A stretch of 64,000 bases of DNA from Thelonectria olida (taxonomy: Eukaryota > Ascomycota > Sordariomycetes > Hypocreales > Nectriaceae). The stretch covers positions 434,001-498,000 of the forward strand of contig JAGPYM010000020.1 of the NCBI GenBank assembly GCA_020736575.1. Direction: 5' to 3'. The notes beneath the pieces were generated by a model that made no database searches, was not told where the DNA came from, and saw only the letters and a program-made list of their open reading frames with translations. This document shows, in pieces, positions 10,381-22,625 of the stretch. How positions within the stretch are numbered: position 1 is the first letter of the stretch; each line of letters starts with the position of its first letter. Position numbers and translations under genes: made by a program.

Positions 10381-13264
10381 TCAGAACACCCAAGTAAAAG
10401 GGTCCTTCACCTGGAATCTCGTCGTGCGTCTGTTCTGGTCAGCATTTTTATCTTCGTTCAGACCGTCTAAAAACTCACCTGATATCTGCACTCGATGATC
10501 CAATCAGCACCTCGAATGCGCCCTCCTCGGCAATCCATCCTGGGACGGCCTCATCGTAGTATCCCACCGCATACTTATCCAGACTAATTGTGATATGTCT
10601 CGTCTCATCTGCGTTGAGGAATACCTTCTCAAACGCCACAAGCTCCTTTTCTGGACGTGGCAACCGGCTCTTTTCGTCATGAACGTAAACCTGAACCGTT
10701 TCGGCGCCAGCTCGTGGTCCAACGTTGGAGATGGCAAGAGTAATTTTGATGGCGCCGTTGGGCGTCAATGTGCGAGGTGAGATTTCCGGACGACCATACT
10801 CAAACGTCGTGTACGAGAGGCCGTGACCGAAGGGGAACAGAGGAGGAATTTTCGTGTGCTCATAGTGTTTGTAGCCGATGTAGAGGCCTTCGCCGTAGAG
10901 AACCTTGAGATTCTCGCCAGGCCAATTGTGCCATGCTGGAGTATGCTCAATGCGCTGCGGGAACGTGGCCTAGGTACCTGTGAGCAGATATCCCCCTTCG
11001 ACGATTCAATGGCTAACTTACTGGTAGCTTTCCACTGGGATTTGCAATACCGAATAGTACGTCAGCTAGGGCATTGCCTGCTTCTTGGCCCTGATACCAC
11101 CCTTGGATAATGACGGGTACCCGACTGGCCCAAGGCATGTGAACCGGACTGCCCGACTGGTTGACAACAATAGTGCGCGGGTTTGCTTTGACTACTGCTT
11201 CGATGAGGCGATCTTGACTTCCGTCGACGGGGAGGTCCATTGTCTGACGGTCGTAGCCCTCCGATTCCCACTCGGCATCTACACCCACAATGACGACGGC
11301 CACGTCAGCGGCGCGAGCCGTATCGACGGCTTCCTGGATGTAATCGACCCGATCCTGCTCTTTGAAACCGATACGACACCCACCATACTTGTGCGTCATG
11401 CCGAACTGCTTCTGCTTCGCAAATGGGCGCAACTCATTGGTCATGTCGACTTTTAGCTCAACGGCTTTGCCAGCTTCCATATCGACATCAACAAGGTAAT
11501 CGATGGAACCGTCAAACATGGCCTCTCCCTCTTCGGTCCAGTCCCAGAGGTCAAGAACAAGCTTTCCGTCCACGTAGAACCTTCCGGGTCCCACGGTCAT
11601 GAAGCTGATGGTGTGTTTGCCTGTTGTCGATGGAGTCAGGTATGTTGTTGCAATAGCTGACCACTCAGGGCCAACTTGGCTAAGAGGCGCGGAATCCCAT
11701 AGGAAGAGATCGGTATTGGTTCTTCGTTGAATAACCACGGGGTCTCCTTGAAACTTGTCGCCGGCGAACCAGTCGATGGTGACACCCATCTTGCCAGACT
11801 TGTCGGCACAGTACTTGGATGCCACAGGTAGCCATTTGTAAATATAGCACCCCTGGGCAAAAGCAACTTCCATCTCTGCAATCTTTCGGATACTCTCAAG
11901 AGGAATAGTGGTGTAATAAGGGTTGAGACTGGCGCTACCGCCACCCCCTGCGATAGGACGATTAGCATTGGGCCCGATGACTGCCACCTTGGTAGACTCA
12001 GGGCACAAAGGAAGGATTCCATCCTCATTCTTGAGGAGTGTCAGCCCTTCATGTCCCGCTGTGCGAATGAGTCTTCTCGTCTCCTCACGGTCATCCATCC
12101 ACTCGGGTTCCTCTGGCGCCATGTTGCCTTCTTTCAGACGTTCTATCAGAGTGAGGACATTTTCAGCGGCTTGATCAATGTCTTCCAACTTGATTTTTCC
12201 TTCGTTGGCGGCAGCCACGAGCTTCTCGAAGCGCCATTTGGTAGAGTGTGGGAACTCGATATCGCACCCGGCCTCAATAGACTCAATAGTCGAATTGACA
12301 CCGCCCCAATCAGAAACGACGGTACTGAATAAATGGAAGTTAGCAATAAAGTCTGATGGATTATACGTGATTTTCTGACCCATCATAGCCCCATTCCCCA
12401 CGTAGAATGTCCTTAAGAGTGTGCGTATTCCGGTCGCAGTGAACTCCGTTGACGAGATTGTATGAGGTCATGAGAGCCCATGGATTGGCTTCGCGAATGG
12501 CAATCTCGAAGGGTCGGAGGTACAGCTCGCGTAGAACCCGCTCGGTAATGAGCGAGTCTATGGTCAATCGATGAGTTTCTTGCTCGTTGCCGACAAAATC
12601 TGGTCCTCTATTAGCATCTCTTAGGGATAGATCCAGTTCAACTCACGCTTAATAGTTGCCGCTACTCCGTTATCTTGAAGACCCTTGATGTACTGTGCTG
12701 CTAGCTTGCCAGTAAGAAGGGGATCCTCGGAGAAGGACTCAAAGTTTCTGCCCCCAAGGGGATGACGATGCAGACAGACAGTAGGGGCGAGGAGCATCTC
12801 AGCAGACCTTGCCTTGGTCTCTGCAGCTAGGTGTTGCCCAACCTCATAGAGGAGTTTCTTATTCCACGTGGATGCCAACGAGATGCCACAAGGGAAAAGA
12901 GCAGCCTGGCATATTAGCATCGTTAGCGTGGGGGCAGGTAGGATAGCAAACCTTAGTTCCGCCAACAAAGGTACTTCCTCGAGCACCATTTGGACCATCG
13001 GATGTCTTGACGGCCGGGATCCCCTTTTCAGGAATTGCCTTGGTCCTCCAAAAGTCCGCGGCAGTGAGTAAAGAAACCTGTGAGGTTAGCTGGGCCGTAT
13101 CATTCGCGTAAGGCGTTCATATATACCTTCTCCTTCAGGCTCAAGCCTGCTAACTTCTGTCGAGCTGCTGAGCGAGTGTCTTTAAGCAGCTGGTTTTTCT
13201 GCGTCGGGCTGCATGGGGGAGAATACTCCGTGTCTGGAGTCGTGGGCAAATTTGTGTCGTCCAT
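10381..13264 (-). CDS. Beta-glucosidase, GH3 with PA14 domain, intracellular type
   Basis: Seven exons, complement(10381..10429, 10479..10969, 11022..12324, 12380..12599, 12647..12905, 12952..13077, 13127..13264), give 861 aa with all phases agreeing. The N-terminus (MDDTNLPTTPD) has no signal peptide, so the enzyme is probably cytoplasmic. The GH3 N-domain includes GGRNFESFSEDP, KHFVGNEQE and the active-site signature around GTVVSDWGG, with the predicted nucleophile D253. A PA14 insert follows at about residues 390-540 (WFAGDK, GPGRFYVDGK). The GH3 C-domain has GGGGSASLNPYY, and a fibronectin III-like end closes with DPFTWVF. It should release glucose from cellobiose or aryl beta-glucosides. 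The last exon has only 49 nt and is needed for the canonical C-terminus; without it the frame stops just after DIR. Confidence 0.95.
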
Positions 13265-15713
13265 CCCGAATGTGTATATAGAGTATTTTCAGGATTCGGT
13301 AGATGTAGGGGAAGGCCCGAAGTTGTGTTGTCTTATTGCGTGAGACTCGTGTAAGTGGTCTTGTGTCTAGCTCTTCAGTGCGTGTAATCGCAACATCAAG
13401 GTACCAGAATCAGGGAATGAGCACGAGAAAATATGGTGGAGGAAAGAGTAAAGAAAACAGGCTTTCATCCGGACCATACAAGTATCATGGAGGCTGCCAG
13501 TCGGGTATGTATGGATGCAAGTGCCTTGATAGAGGGAGGCAGGTCGAGAAATCGAAGACAGCGGTTTCTAGGCGGCGGCTAACTTATACGGGCAATCTGA
13601 GGCTCGGATGGCAGGCATCCGCCTCCTTCAATAATGTCATCCGTTATTTCTCCGTATGCAAAGAAACTCATGCATGTATGTCAGGACTTGGCCGAGGAAA
13701 GGAGAATTCCAGGATGGCTAGAGAAGCCTCCATGTTGGCTGAAGCCGGGGTGGGAGCTAGGCTCCGAGCCTGCCGCTTGGGTCATGGTGAGTTTTGGAAT
13801 GGTGCTAATGCAACCTCAAATAAGAAACAGAGTGAGTAACCTATGAGAGACAGGCGGGAGTGAAGGGTAGCCGGAATACCGCCGGACAAGAGACGCGGAG
13901 AAGAGGGGATTGGGCAGGGGATCGAGGGACGTCCGGCTGGGATGTGGGAGAAACGCAGCTGACAGGCGGACTAGTGCGTATAGCAACCCGGTATGGACGG
14001 ACCGCATGCGCGGTAGCTCCTCGAAGTTGGACATTCACGTAGTCACTAAATCATCTGACAGATAAGGCGCTGGTGGGTGAGTGCCAGGTATAAGACGGCA
14101 CGGAAGGGTTGAGCGAACGCCTTTTTGTTATTTCGCTAGTTAATTGGCAATCGGAGGCGGCGGATGCACAGTCGAGTATGATCAGCCATCCTTCAACTTT
14201 TTAACGGCTGCCACGTTGCACGGCGGATTGACCAGAATCTGTCGATGTTCTGTATCAATAATGGTGTCAAGTGCAACGCTGGCCAAGGATGTTGGTGCTA
14301 ACAGACGGCTGGATTCGAAGACATCCCGAGAGTTGTTCCTTGAGACGCCGAGGCAGTGACGTCTCAATGGCACCGATGGACTGGACAAGGCGGAGACCAG
14401 GAACATCATCCTGCTAACCCACAGAAACGGTTCAGCATCTTGGACCCCAGATGCTTACTTTGTCGTGTTGGACGTCGATGATGATTTGCAGGTTCGAAGG
14501 TTGAGTCGGCGAATTCGACGTCCGTGATTACAGCATCAACTAACAAGTCGCCACGCACCCTGGCAGGTGCAGAAAGGGCTGTTGAAAGCATTCGATGGAT
14601 CTGGATCGGTGCAGGTAAAAGAAGGTGAGCGGTCCTGCGGGCCGAAGTTCCGTGGGCTCGGCGGCGAAACGGGAACAGACGGGCGACAGCCGTGAACCGT
14701 TATCTCCGTATGACCCAGCCGTTAGCATAAAACGCATCGGCCCCGCCATGTTGGAGTTAGAGATATCGGCAGCCGGAACGAGTAAACGCTTTGCCGTCAT
14801 TGACGAACTTCGGCTGGCGGAGATTTTGTGCTTTCGCGCCGATTCGTGACGGTAGGCTTGACGAGTTACGGTATGATGCCGAGTTTCAATGGCCTGAGTA
14901 GGTAGGTTACCGGTCATGACGAAGACGCAGAGAGCAGCTCAATGTCAGAGAGATTGTTCCGGACCAGGGCGTTGCTTGAGATTCAAGATCTGAGATGGTT
15001 GGTTGTGGAGTTTGAAGCCAAAGCGGTGGAGCAATGGACTTGGAGAGACGCTGAATAAACCAACAAGATGTATGGGGTCAAATTCGGATTCGTTGGACAA
15101 GAGAAAGACGAAGTAGAGGTCAATAGGAAGAAATTTGACGCGTGAAAGAGCAAGAAGAAGTAAGAAAAAAGGTTCTGAGGAAGAGATCGAGTCTTTCATT
15201 TCAGGTAGGTGCTAGCTCATTCCTTCCTCGTTTGAGAACCGCTGCTGATGCCTCAGTGCCAGGGTTTGCACTAACAGTGAAGGGAGAGGGAAGCTTGAAA
15301 ACTCCAATTCTTCATCCTCTTCCTCCAACTTAACATTTCACATCGACGTATATCACCATCGTCGATTTTCGGCCGCCGGCAACTGACCTATTAAACGCTC
15401 GCGGATCTGGATTGACGTAGTGCCAATGCCGCTACCCACCGACATCCGGAAGCCGTCGAAGAACAAGATCAATCAAGACTTGACAATTTTAGTCGCTTTT
15501 GCCAATGAACCGAAATCTCTTTTTGCACCGCCCCTTTCTGAGGCTGAAAACCTGATCGCAGTGCTTCGAAATTATCCACGCCGGATTGCATAAGTTATCT
15601 TGAGCTCCCGTGTGGCGTCGCGGCGTCCTTCACCCAGACCAGAGACGAGACGAATGCCAAAACATTCGCATCATTAGCGGCGCATGCCTAACTTTGGTAC
15701 AGATTAGTGCATC
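13265..15713. other. Gene-free region between divergent genes (2.4 kb)
   Basis: This contains the promoters of the beta-glucosidase (-) and of the DUF202 gene (+). The open frames seen, such as one on the minus strand at 14540-14917, lack motifs and splice support. No repeat or RNA gene was recognised. Confidence 0.5.
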
Positions 15714-16798
15714 ATGCTTACCACCAGCCGGAATCGTTCCAATTCAGCAATCTCTCTGCATGAGCTCGACTCCCAATCCCACGCCCGAGCTTCATCATCC
15801 AGCACCAACTGGAGCAGTCATCTCCCGTCCCAATCCCAGCGAGACAGTCACAGTCAGGATGACTCTGACCATGACCCTTCGGAGCCACGTGGAGCGGGGA
15901 CCGCCGTGCCGCCGGAAGGTGAATCCGGAGATGAGCCCGAAACATCGTCGAACACGCCCAAACCCGGCTCACGCATCGCCAAGTTCTGGGTATCTCATAT
16001 CAGCTGTGAAGTGGACATGAAGACGGCTCGAGATCATTTAGGTATGCCCATTCCGCCTTTTCTGTGTCACTGGAATGCCGAGTGGCGTGCTCTGTTCGAC
16101 TTAAAACACAACATTTCGATCCCATCCCGGCCAACCAACATACACCAATGCAGACAATGGTCCGCCTATGCTGCCAATGTCGCAATAAACTTTGGTGTAT
16201 ATCCGGCATGCGTTCCGCGACGTCGACCTCCGAGATGGGTGTTGCCCTTCGCATCCCTGGCAAGCAATTGTGCCTGGCAATATCCTTGCCCTTGCGCGCA
16301 CGGGAACGGGAGATAGCACGTCGAGCATCCCATCAAGCATCCCTGAATCGAATTCTACCTACTTGAAACTTGTAGCTAACTTTCCCGCTTCCTTCTAGCA
16401 CTTGAACGAACCTTTCTTGGGTATCTGCGAACTTCGATGATGATGTCAATTCTCGGCACCATGATTGCGCAACTCTTTAATATCACGCATCACGACGCTG
16501 GTTTCGGCTACACGTTAATAGGAAAACCTCTGGCGATGACCTGTTTTGCATTTTCCATCGGAACCATACTTCTTGGAGCTGTTCGCAGTTGGAGACATCA
16601 GGATCATATGAAGAGTGGTAGAGCGTTGAGTGGTGGATTTGAGATACACCTCATTGGCATAGGGACTTTCCTGGTATGTGCTTCTGTTCGTAATATGGGA
16701 TCAAGTTTCTGACAGATTAGCTTGTTATGGTCTTTTTCGGGTTCTTGGTTGCCATCGATGTGGTGAAAGTCGAAGCTTCTGAGGCTGCTGGGACCTGA
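15714..16798 (+). CDS. DUF202 (YidH-like) small membrane protein
   Basis: Three exons, join(15714..16041, 16399..16673, 16721..16798), give 226 aa. About 100 N-terminal residues are Ser/Gln/Asp-rich and disordered. The DUF202 domain then begins with ALERTFLGYLRTS, which fits the family's ER-T-[FL]-L-x-[WY]-LRT motif. Three membrane helices follow: SMMMSILGTMIAQLF, AMTCFAFSIGTILLGAV and a final helix built by exon 3 (LVMVFFGFLVAI). The 357-nt first intron restores the ERTFL motif exactly. The second acceptor is the TTAG at 16717-16720; the earlier CAG would destroy the third helix. DUF202 is also found in the vacuolar transporter chaperone (VTC) complex, but no SPX or VTC catalytic part is present, so the function is open. 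Confidence 0.88.
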
Positions 16799-17351
16799 AG
16801 GGACGCTGAGAGTCGGTTGGTGGCATTGACATGATGTCTTCTGGCGCAACATTACAAATTTCGCAGCTTGCTGATGATATGGCTGGTTGGCAACCGCGCG
16901 CCGAAGCACCCGTTGACAAAGGCTGGGATTCGATGACTCGACAGTGGCCCATGAGGCACCAAGCCTCAGCCGCGAACCCTGCGGTTATCAAAACTAACCA
17001 AGGCGGTAGGTTGGCCAAGAGAAATGGTGGCTCAGACACATACCAGGTGCAGTTCAAGGTTGATACGCGTTGGGTTGGCGAGACTTGGCAAAGGGAGGGT
17101 CCAAACCTGGGCAACAGTCCCAGGAAGGAAGAAGTTGAATGAACGAACTAGGCTATGCGTTCTCCCAGGGAGAATATGCTGGCCAGAAAAAATGCCCAGT
17201 TCGAAACGCCTGGTAAGGCAGACGTCAAGAACAAGGCAGGAAAAGGGTATATCATACAGGGACGGTTCATTGCCGCGTTTTACCTCGAAAAGAATAACCA
17301 ACGATGGCCAAAAAGAAAAGCCAAGAGAATATCCAAAAGACACGCACGTCA
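16799..17351. other. Convergent intergenic region
   Basis: This is the 3'-to-3' gap between the DUF202 gene and the minus-strand gene ending at 17352. Open frames here are short and featureless. Confidence 0.55.
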
Positions 17352-18308
17352 TTAGTCGGAGGCTTCATCATCTGCAGACCTGTCCGAGTAGTCCTTGTGT
17401 ACTCTTCGCCGAATGTCCCTAAAGGTCGCAGAGCGACTCATCGTGGCTCTATCGGCGGCCCTGCATGACTGTTAGAGGACGCCAAAGCGAACGAGTGCGG
17501 GAGCCAATGCGTACCTCATGAATGTTGTGTTCAGAATACTCCGCAAGTCTACTTCCTCTTGCGACTCTTCACTGGCCAGCCGACGGCGACGACGCTTAAT
17601 CGGGCGGCTTGTGGTGGGAGAGAGGTCAGATATGCCTGAGTCTGAGCTTCGCGCACCAAAGTTGGATGAAACGCTGATGTATGTGCCGCCGAGACCGACC
17701 TCAAGAGAATCGCAATTGCCGTCGGGGGTGGTCGGGACTTCTTGGTCATCGGCATCGAAAGCATCAACGCCCTTGCCCTTGTCCAGTGAGGCAGGGTAGG
17801 ATGGCAGGCTCTGTTCGTCTTCACCATACTCGATTGTGGGATACGGAGGAGTGCTCGCGGGCTCAGCCTCACTCTCCACGCCAAAATGTTGATTTCCCTT
17901 CATCAACAGGGCTTCAAGTTTATTGTCATCCCTCAGGTACACATCAATGGGATTGGCGACAGAGGTAACTGAAGGGGACTTGGGGATGGGAGACCTGGAC
18001 GGGCTTGTGTGCCGCGCCAGATTGGAAGATGACAGCTCTTGAGGCGGCTTGGTAGAGTCCCACGGCCTGCCGTCGCTGTTAGACAATTTGTGGCTGTGTG
18101 TGAGCCTGCACGAGCTTCATTAGCATACGGTTGCACTGCTTGACGACGAAAAGATGATCGATGGGGTCACGTACTGTCTCTGGATGGGCGAGTTGGGGTC
18201 TTCGAGGCTGATGCTGCTGTCCCGCCTCGTGAAATGGCGAGAGCTTCTGGGGGTATGCGGCGGGGATGAGCGGGCGGCAGCGATGCCCTTGAGCATTTCG
18301 TGGTCCAT
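17352..18308 (-). CDS. Fungal hypothetical protein, Ser/Pro-rich with basic C-terminus
   Basis: Three exons, complement(17352..17460, 17515..18105, 18175..18308), give 277 aa. It starts MDHEMLKGIAAARSSPPHTP. Intron 1 has a GTACGT donor and a GTGCAG acceptor; an ACACAG acceptor 11 nt further on is also in frame. Intron 2 has a GTACGC donor, a CTAAC branch site and a CATGCAG acceptor. Exon 3 adds a conserved-looking end with FRDIRRRVHKDYSDRSADDE. The middle is disordered and acidic, followed by a cluster PIKRRRRRLASEE that could be a nuclear localisation signal. No known domain is recognised and the function is unknown. The consistent splicing and phases support a real gene. Confidence 0.75.
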
Positions 18309-20644
18309 GGTTGCAACGAGGGTCTCAGGCGACAGAGAGACAAACAGACAACAAAGATTGTCCAGCTTCTGGAAGAAGGTGAAACGAAATGGGATGAAGG
18401 CTGGGCAGGACCTGTCACACACGCTCGTGGCCGTGAGAAGAGGTGGAGCTGGGGACGGGAAGCCCCAAGAGACGAACGCGACCGAGAGGCGCCAGGCTTT
18501 CTATATTTAAGAAAGGAAAGAAACGGGAAATGGGACGGGTTGCTTTTAGTCTCTCCCTGCCCCCCAAGATTCTGACTTTTGGGGGGTGAATGGGGACCTT
18601 TCCCTCAGCTGGGCCCGACGGTCTGGTTTGCGGCAGCGGGACGAGATCCCCCTCCGGCAGGGTAGCGGGACGACTCGTGCTCGGGCTGGCAGGGGTTTGA
18701 GGGGGTCCGAGGCCCTTACTTGCGAACCGTCTTTCTGCGACCAAAGGGCACAGCGATTGGGAGTGTTGAAGGAGAAAAGAGCTGGGGGTGGAAAAGGCAA
18801 CAAGTTGCAAGCAGCAGGATGCCAGGGCCCGACCGCCGGGACAGTGTCACCCTCGTCGTCACGAGCGCCCGTCGCCCTGGGACGGGCTGGGAGGAAGCGA
18901 GCACTGGCTCCAATGGGGGCAACGTGCAATGGCCCGACGGACGGGCTGGGGGTGAGATGTGGGGATGCAGATGAACCGGTTGGACCGGGGAGCCGGCCCA
19001 GGGCTGATTTGCTTCTTCAGTCTCCAAGGGTGGGATTGGAGCATCGGGGGAACACGAAAAATACCGTCCCATTCCCGTGCACTTGGGTCCCTTTGTTGGT
19101 TTCTTTGCATGATGCAGCCCGCAGTATGGAACCGACGTGGTTCGCGCCCTCGAGTCCCAGACCGCCGGGTTTTCGCGTCCATGGCGAGGAGCCTGGAAGA
19201 GAGAGCGGCCATGAGACGAGAGGAGAGAGAACACACCCGACACCTACACCAACGGCCTTAGGGTTCTGCTAAAGCACGGGGAAAGGGGCGCCGGGCGCGG
19301 GAGGACGACGACACCAAGACATTTCTGGGCTGGCTGAGCCGCTGAGCTCTCTCTAGCGCCCAGCGCCGCGAGACAAGTGTCTGAGACCAGAGCAAAGCAA
19401 GAAGACCGGGCAGCTTCGCATTGAACAATTGATGGGACCTCTCTCTTCAAGTCTTGAGTGCTCTCGTTGTCCTCGGGTACTATACCCACGCCCTCAATTC
19501 CAAACCATCACACTTACACGTAATTAATCTAAAATACCTCGAGACATACATGAATAGTCCCCATCAGTCCAGTTTGCCTTGTCGGTGACAAACCCCGTCC
19601 CTCCTATGCCCGACCCCGACACGACAGCGCCTGCTCTGCAGCCGTTGCTTCACGACGTTTACCTTTCCGCAATCTGTTGAATACACATGCAGATCCACGA
19701 CAAAAAAGGCATCGCCCCGAAGGCCTGGTACGCCCCTGTCCCGTCCTGTCCTGTGCCGCAATGCATGGAGGGGGGACGGGGCACCCACCACCCACGAGGC
19801 GGCTTTCCTGGGCCTGAGGAGAAGAAGGGTTTTTGCCAATTTGTTGGTTGTCTCGCAGCTTCCAAACCATTGTCTGCAACTGAAGTCATCACCGAGGTTT
19901 TACAGAGTCACCCCTCACATCGCGCCCACCAAGATGCACAACCTGCATAACCGTCACCCAATCCACCGACCATAGCATGAAAGCCACCGCCATTACGTAT
20001 GGTTTGTTCCATTCCCTCTGCATCCGCCTGCAGCACACCATCACACAGCCAGCAACACCCCGGCCCCGCGCATTCTTCTCCTCACCTTCTTTCTTTTCCC
20101 ACAGCCGCTGGCGAACCACGCAAACCGCCAAACACCACCACACCCCTGCCACCCCTTCCCCTCCCCTCGACGCAAAGAAGAGGACTGCCCAGGGGATCGG
20201 CGATGGGACCTGGGCTCAGCCGTCCCATCGGACCCAACACGGTGGAAAGGCCAGACCGGGGGGGTGTTGTTCTTCTCACCATCCTAGCCATCGTCGCTGA
20301 GACATGCGAAGAAGCGGTGTCTGAACGGGACACTCAATCATGCAACCACCCATAAGCCCTCCACGACTTGATGAATATTCAAAGGAGAAATAGGCACCTC
20401 AGCCACAACTAGTACAGGTAGGTGAGTGCTAAAAGCGTGTATATTTTGCGTCTTTTTCACGAGGCACGCACCTCGTGACTCGTTAAACAAACACTCGCTT
20501 TTTCTATCAACGATATGCAAGCTGTTGAAAATGCTGCGTCCCAACACCTATACTGAAAATGATTACTCGGAAAAAGAACAACGCCAGCCATGCCAATCCC
20601 GTGGAAACAATGTCTCCCTACAATTCCATGTTGTCTTTTGCAGC
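18309..20644. other. Gene-free GC-rich region (2.3 kb)
   Basis: This lies upstream of the minus-strand gene starting at 18308 and downstream of ERO1. It is GC-rich at 18.6-19.3 kb, which produces long spurious open frames in several phases on both strands; none shows motifs or splice structure. Confidence 0.5.
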
Positions 20645-22625
20645 TCAGAGCTCCACGTGCTGCTCCAGATTCGGAAGCGCAATCCTCCACCAACGAGGAG
20701 TGATGGGCACACCCAGCCAGAACTGGTACAGCCGGATGAGTTCTGACCTGATGATGTTGTAACTGCAGGGGGGCGCGGATTGTTAGCATGGTGTGCGGTC
20801 AAGGGCGTGCATCCAACGATAGCGAGGCAGGCAAACTTACATGGTCTTTGGTCCACGGATCCAGCCCTTTACTATTATCTTCATGGCCAGCCGGAACCTC
20901 TCCATTTCATGGGAGAACCGCTCCGAAGTAGACTCGCCTGATGGGCCCTCCCTGTTGAGCGTGATAAAGGCAACCATATCCGGGTCCATTTCCTCCTTGT
21001 CCTTCGCCTTGGCCGCTGCAAGCTGCTCAGCATCCCGCTCCGCCGCCTCTTCTGCCGCCAGCTTCGCCGCCATGCGTTCCCTGAACTTCCCGATGGCGGA
21101 CAAAGAGCTGCTAATACGGGCGTACGTGTTGAAGAGGGCCACGAGCTCCGTGCGCTTGAGAACGGGGGTGTCAACGCTCTTGTCATCCATCTCAAAGAGA
21201 ACTTTCAAGGCTGTGCCGTAGCCGGATGCCTGAAGCTTGCCCCAGAGGCGGCACTTGTCGCAGCCCACACAGTCCATTAGGCGACTGACATTGCGGAATC
21301 GGTTACGGAAATCCTCCTTGAGCGAAGGACCCTCGCCGTTGACAAACATGATCCTCTCGTCAAAGATTTGGGGCTCCACGGACGCCTCGTGTGTCACCGC
21401 TAGGACCCTTTCGCGGGTAAAGTCGTCGCTCTCGGGATCGCCGGTGCAAAAGGTGTAGTCGTCGCTGTCCTGGAGGTAAGGCCCAAGCTTGGCGATGGCG
21501 CGAGTGAGCAGGGCATAGTTAAAGTATATGTTGCTGATGCGATCAGGGAACTTATGAAGACGGAACTCATAGCAAGCCAAGTTTGGCTGCCACTCGCCCG
21601 TGGTCTGGTTCAAAAAGTCCCAACATAGATGAGTGCTGATGCTGGCGTGCATTCCCGACATGACGCGGTAAAACACACGCTTCTCGATACACTCATCGTC
21701 CACCTCAAAGCCGGTGTTGGCGACGAAAGGGGTGTTGGGGTTCGTAGCCCGCTGTTGCTCAAGCTGAGCCTGGCGACCAGCTGCATCCATAACCTGTTTA
21801 AAGTCTTGGGCTGCCGGTCCGGGTTTCCATGACGAGACACCGAGGTTGGCTGTGGCGGGAAACGAGCTTTTCTGGAAGCAGTTCTCCCGGTAAACGGCGT
21901 CCCACACCTGCGTGGCGCCGACACCTGCGTAACCGGTGAAGCGCTCTGGGTTGCGAATCAAACTGACATAGTCTCCCTTGGAGCCAGCGCTCTCATCTTC
22001 GGGAACACAGTAGTCTCGCTCGTCGCACTCGTCGTCGTATTCAAACACGCAGTCCTCGCCGACGTCCTCTCCTAGCATGCCTTGGAGAGGCCTTTTGAGG
22101 TGCTCGCGGGCCTTCTTCCCGGGATGTTGCACTCTAGGCCCTTCAAGCTTACTAAGTTCGTGTGCGCGCCATACTGGGGGTATATCCTCCTCGTTGTCGA
22201 GCGTCTCGACAGCGCAGCCAACGTTGCCGCACATTCCATTTTCGTCGTTCCAGAACGGACAGGTCTTGTGGAAGAGGTTCAATCGGTAATGAGAGAAGAA
22301 GTCGGTTTGAGAAACAAGGGCGTCGACGGCAGGCTTGACGTGTTTGTTGAGGTTGTCGAGGGTCGCATACGAGACGCAGGCATCATTTACGATACTGCTA
22401 GCAACGATCTGGAGCGGAGAGAGTCAGACAATCAATAACTGTTTTGCACAATGTAAAGGGGAGCTGCAAGTGCGTTTGGGGCACAACTCGAAGACGCCGA
22501 TGGGCCGAGTTGGAAGCAGTGGGTAAGTGACGTACACAATCTTTTTCTTTATCGACATCGCAAGAGCCAGGCGTGGCCCAGAGGGCGAAGAGGGAGAGAT
22601 AGAAGAGCCTGCTTGCAGACTTCAT
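20645..22625 (-). CDS. ERO1: Endoplasmic reticulum oxidoreductin 1
   Basis: Three exons, complement(20645..20762, 20841..22408, 22536..22625), give 591 aa. A signal peptide is visible (MKSASRLFYLSLFALWATPGSC). The conserved FHKTCPFWND block leads into the ERO1 fold. The shuttle cysteines lie in the DECDERDYC region (about residues 150-165). The FAD-proximal active site CVGCDKC is at C410/C413/C416, followed by LWGKLQ. The last exon adds YNIIRSELIRLYQFWLG and finishes in NLEQHVEL. Ero1 oxidises protein disulphide isomerase in the ER lumen and passes electrons to oxygen through FAD. Splice phases are 0 and 2, with canonical GTACGT and GTAAGT donors. Confidence 0.97.

Noticed and set aside
18586..19272. 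228-codon plus-strand open frame
   Set aside because: GC-rich stretch that is open in several frames on both strands; no splice signals or motifs.
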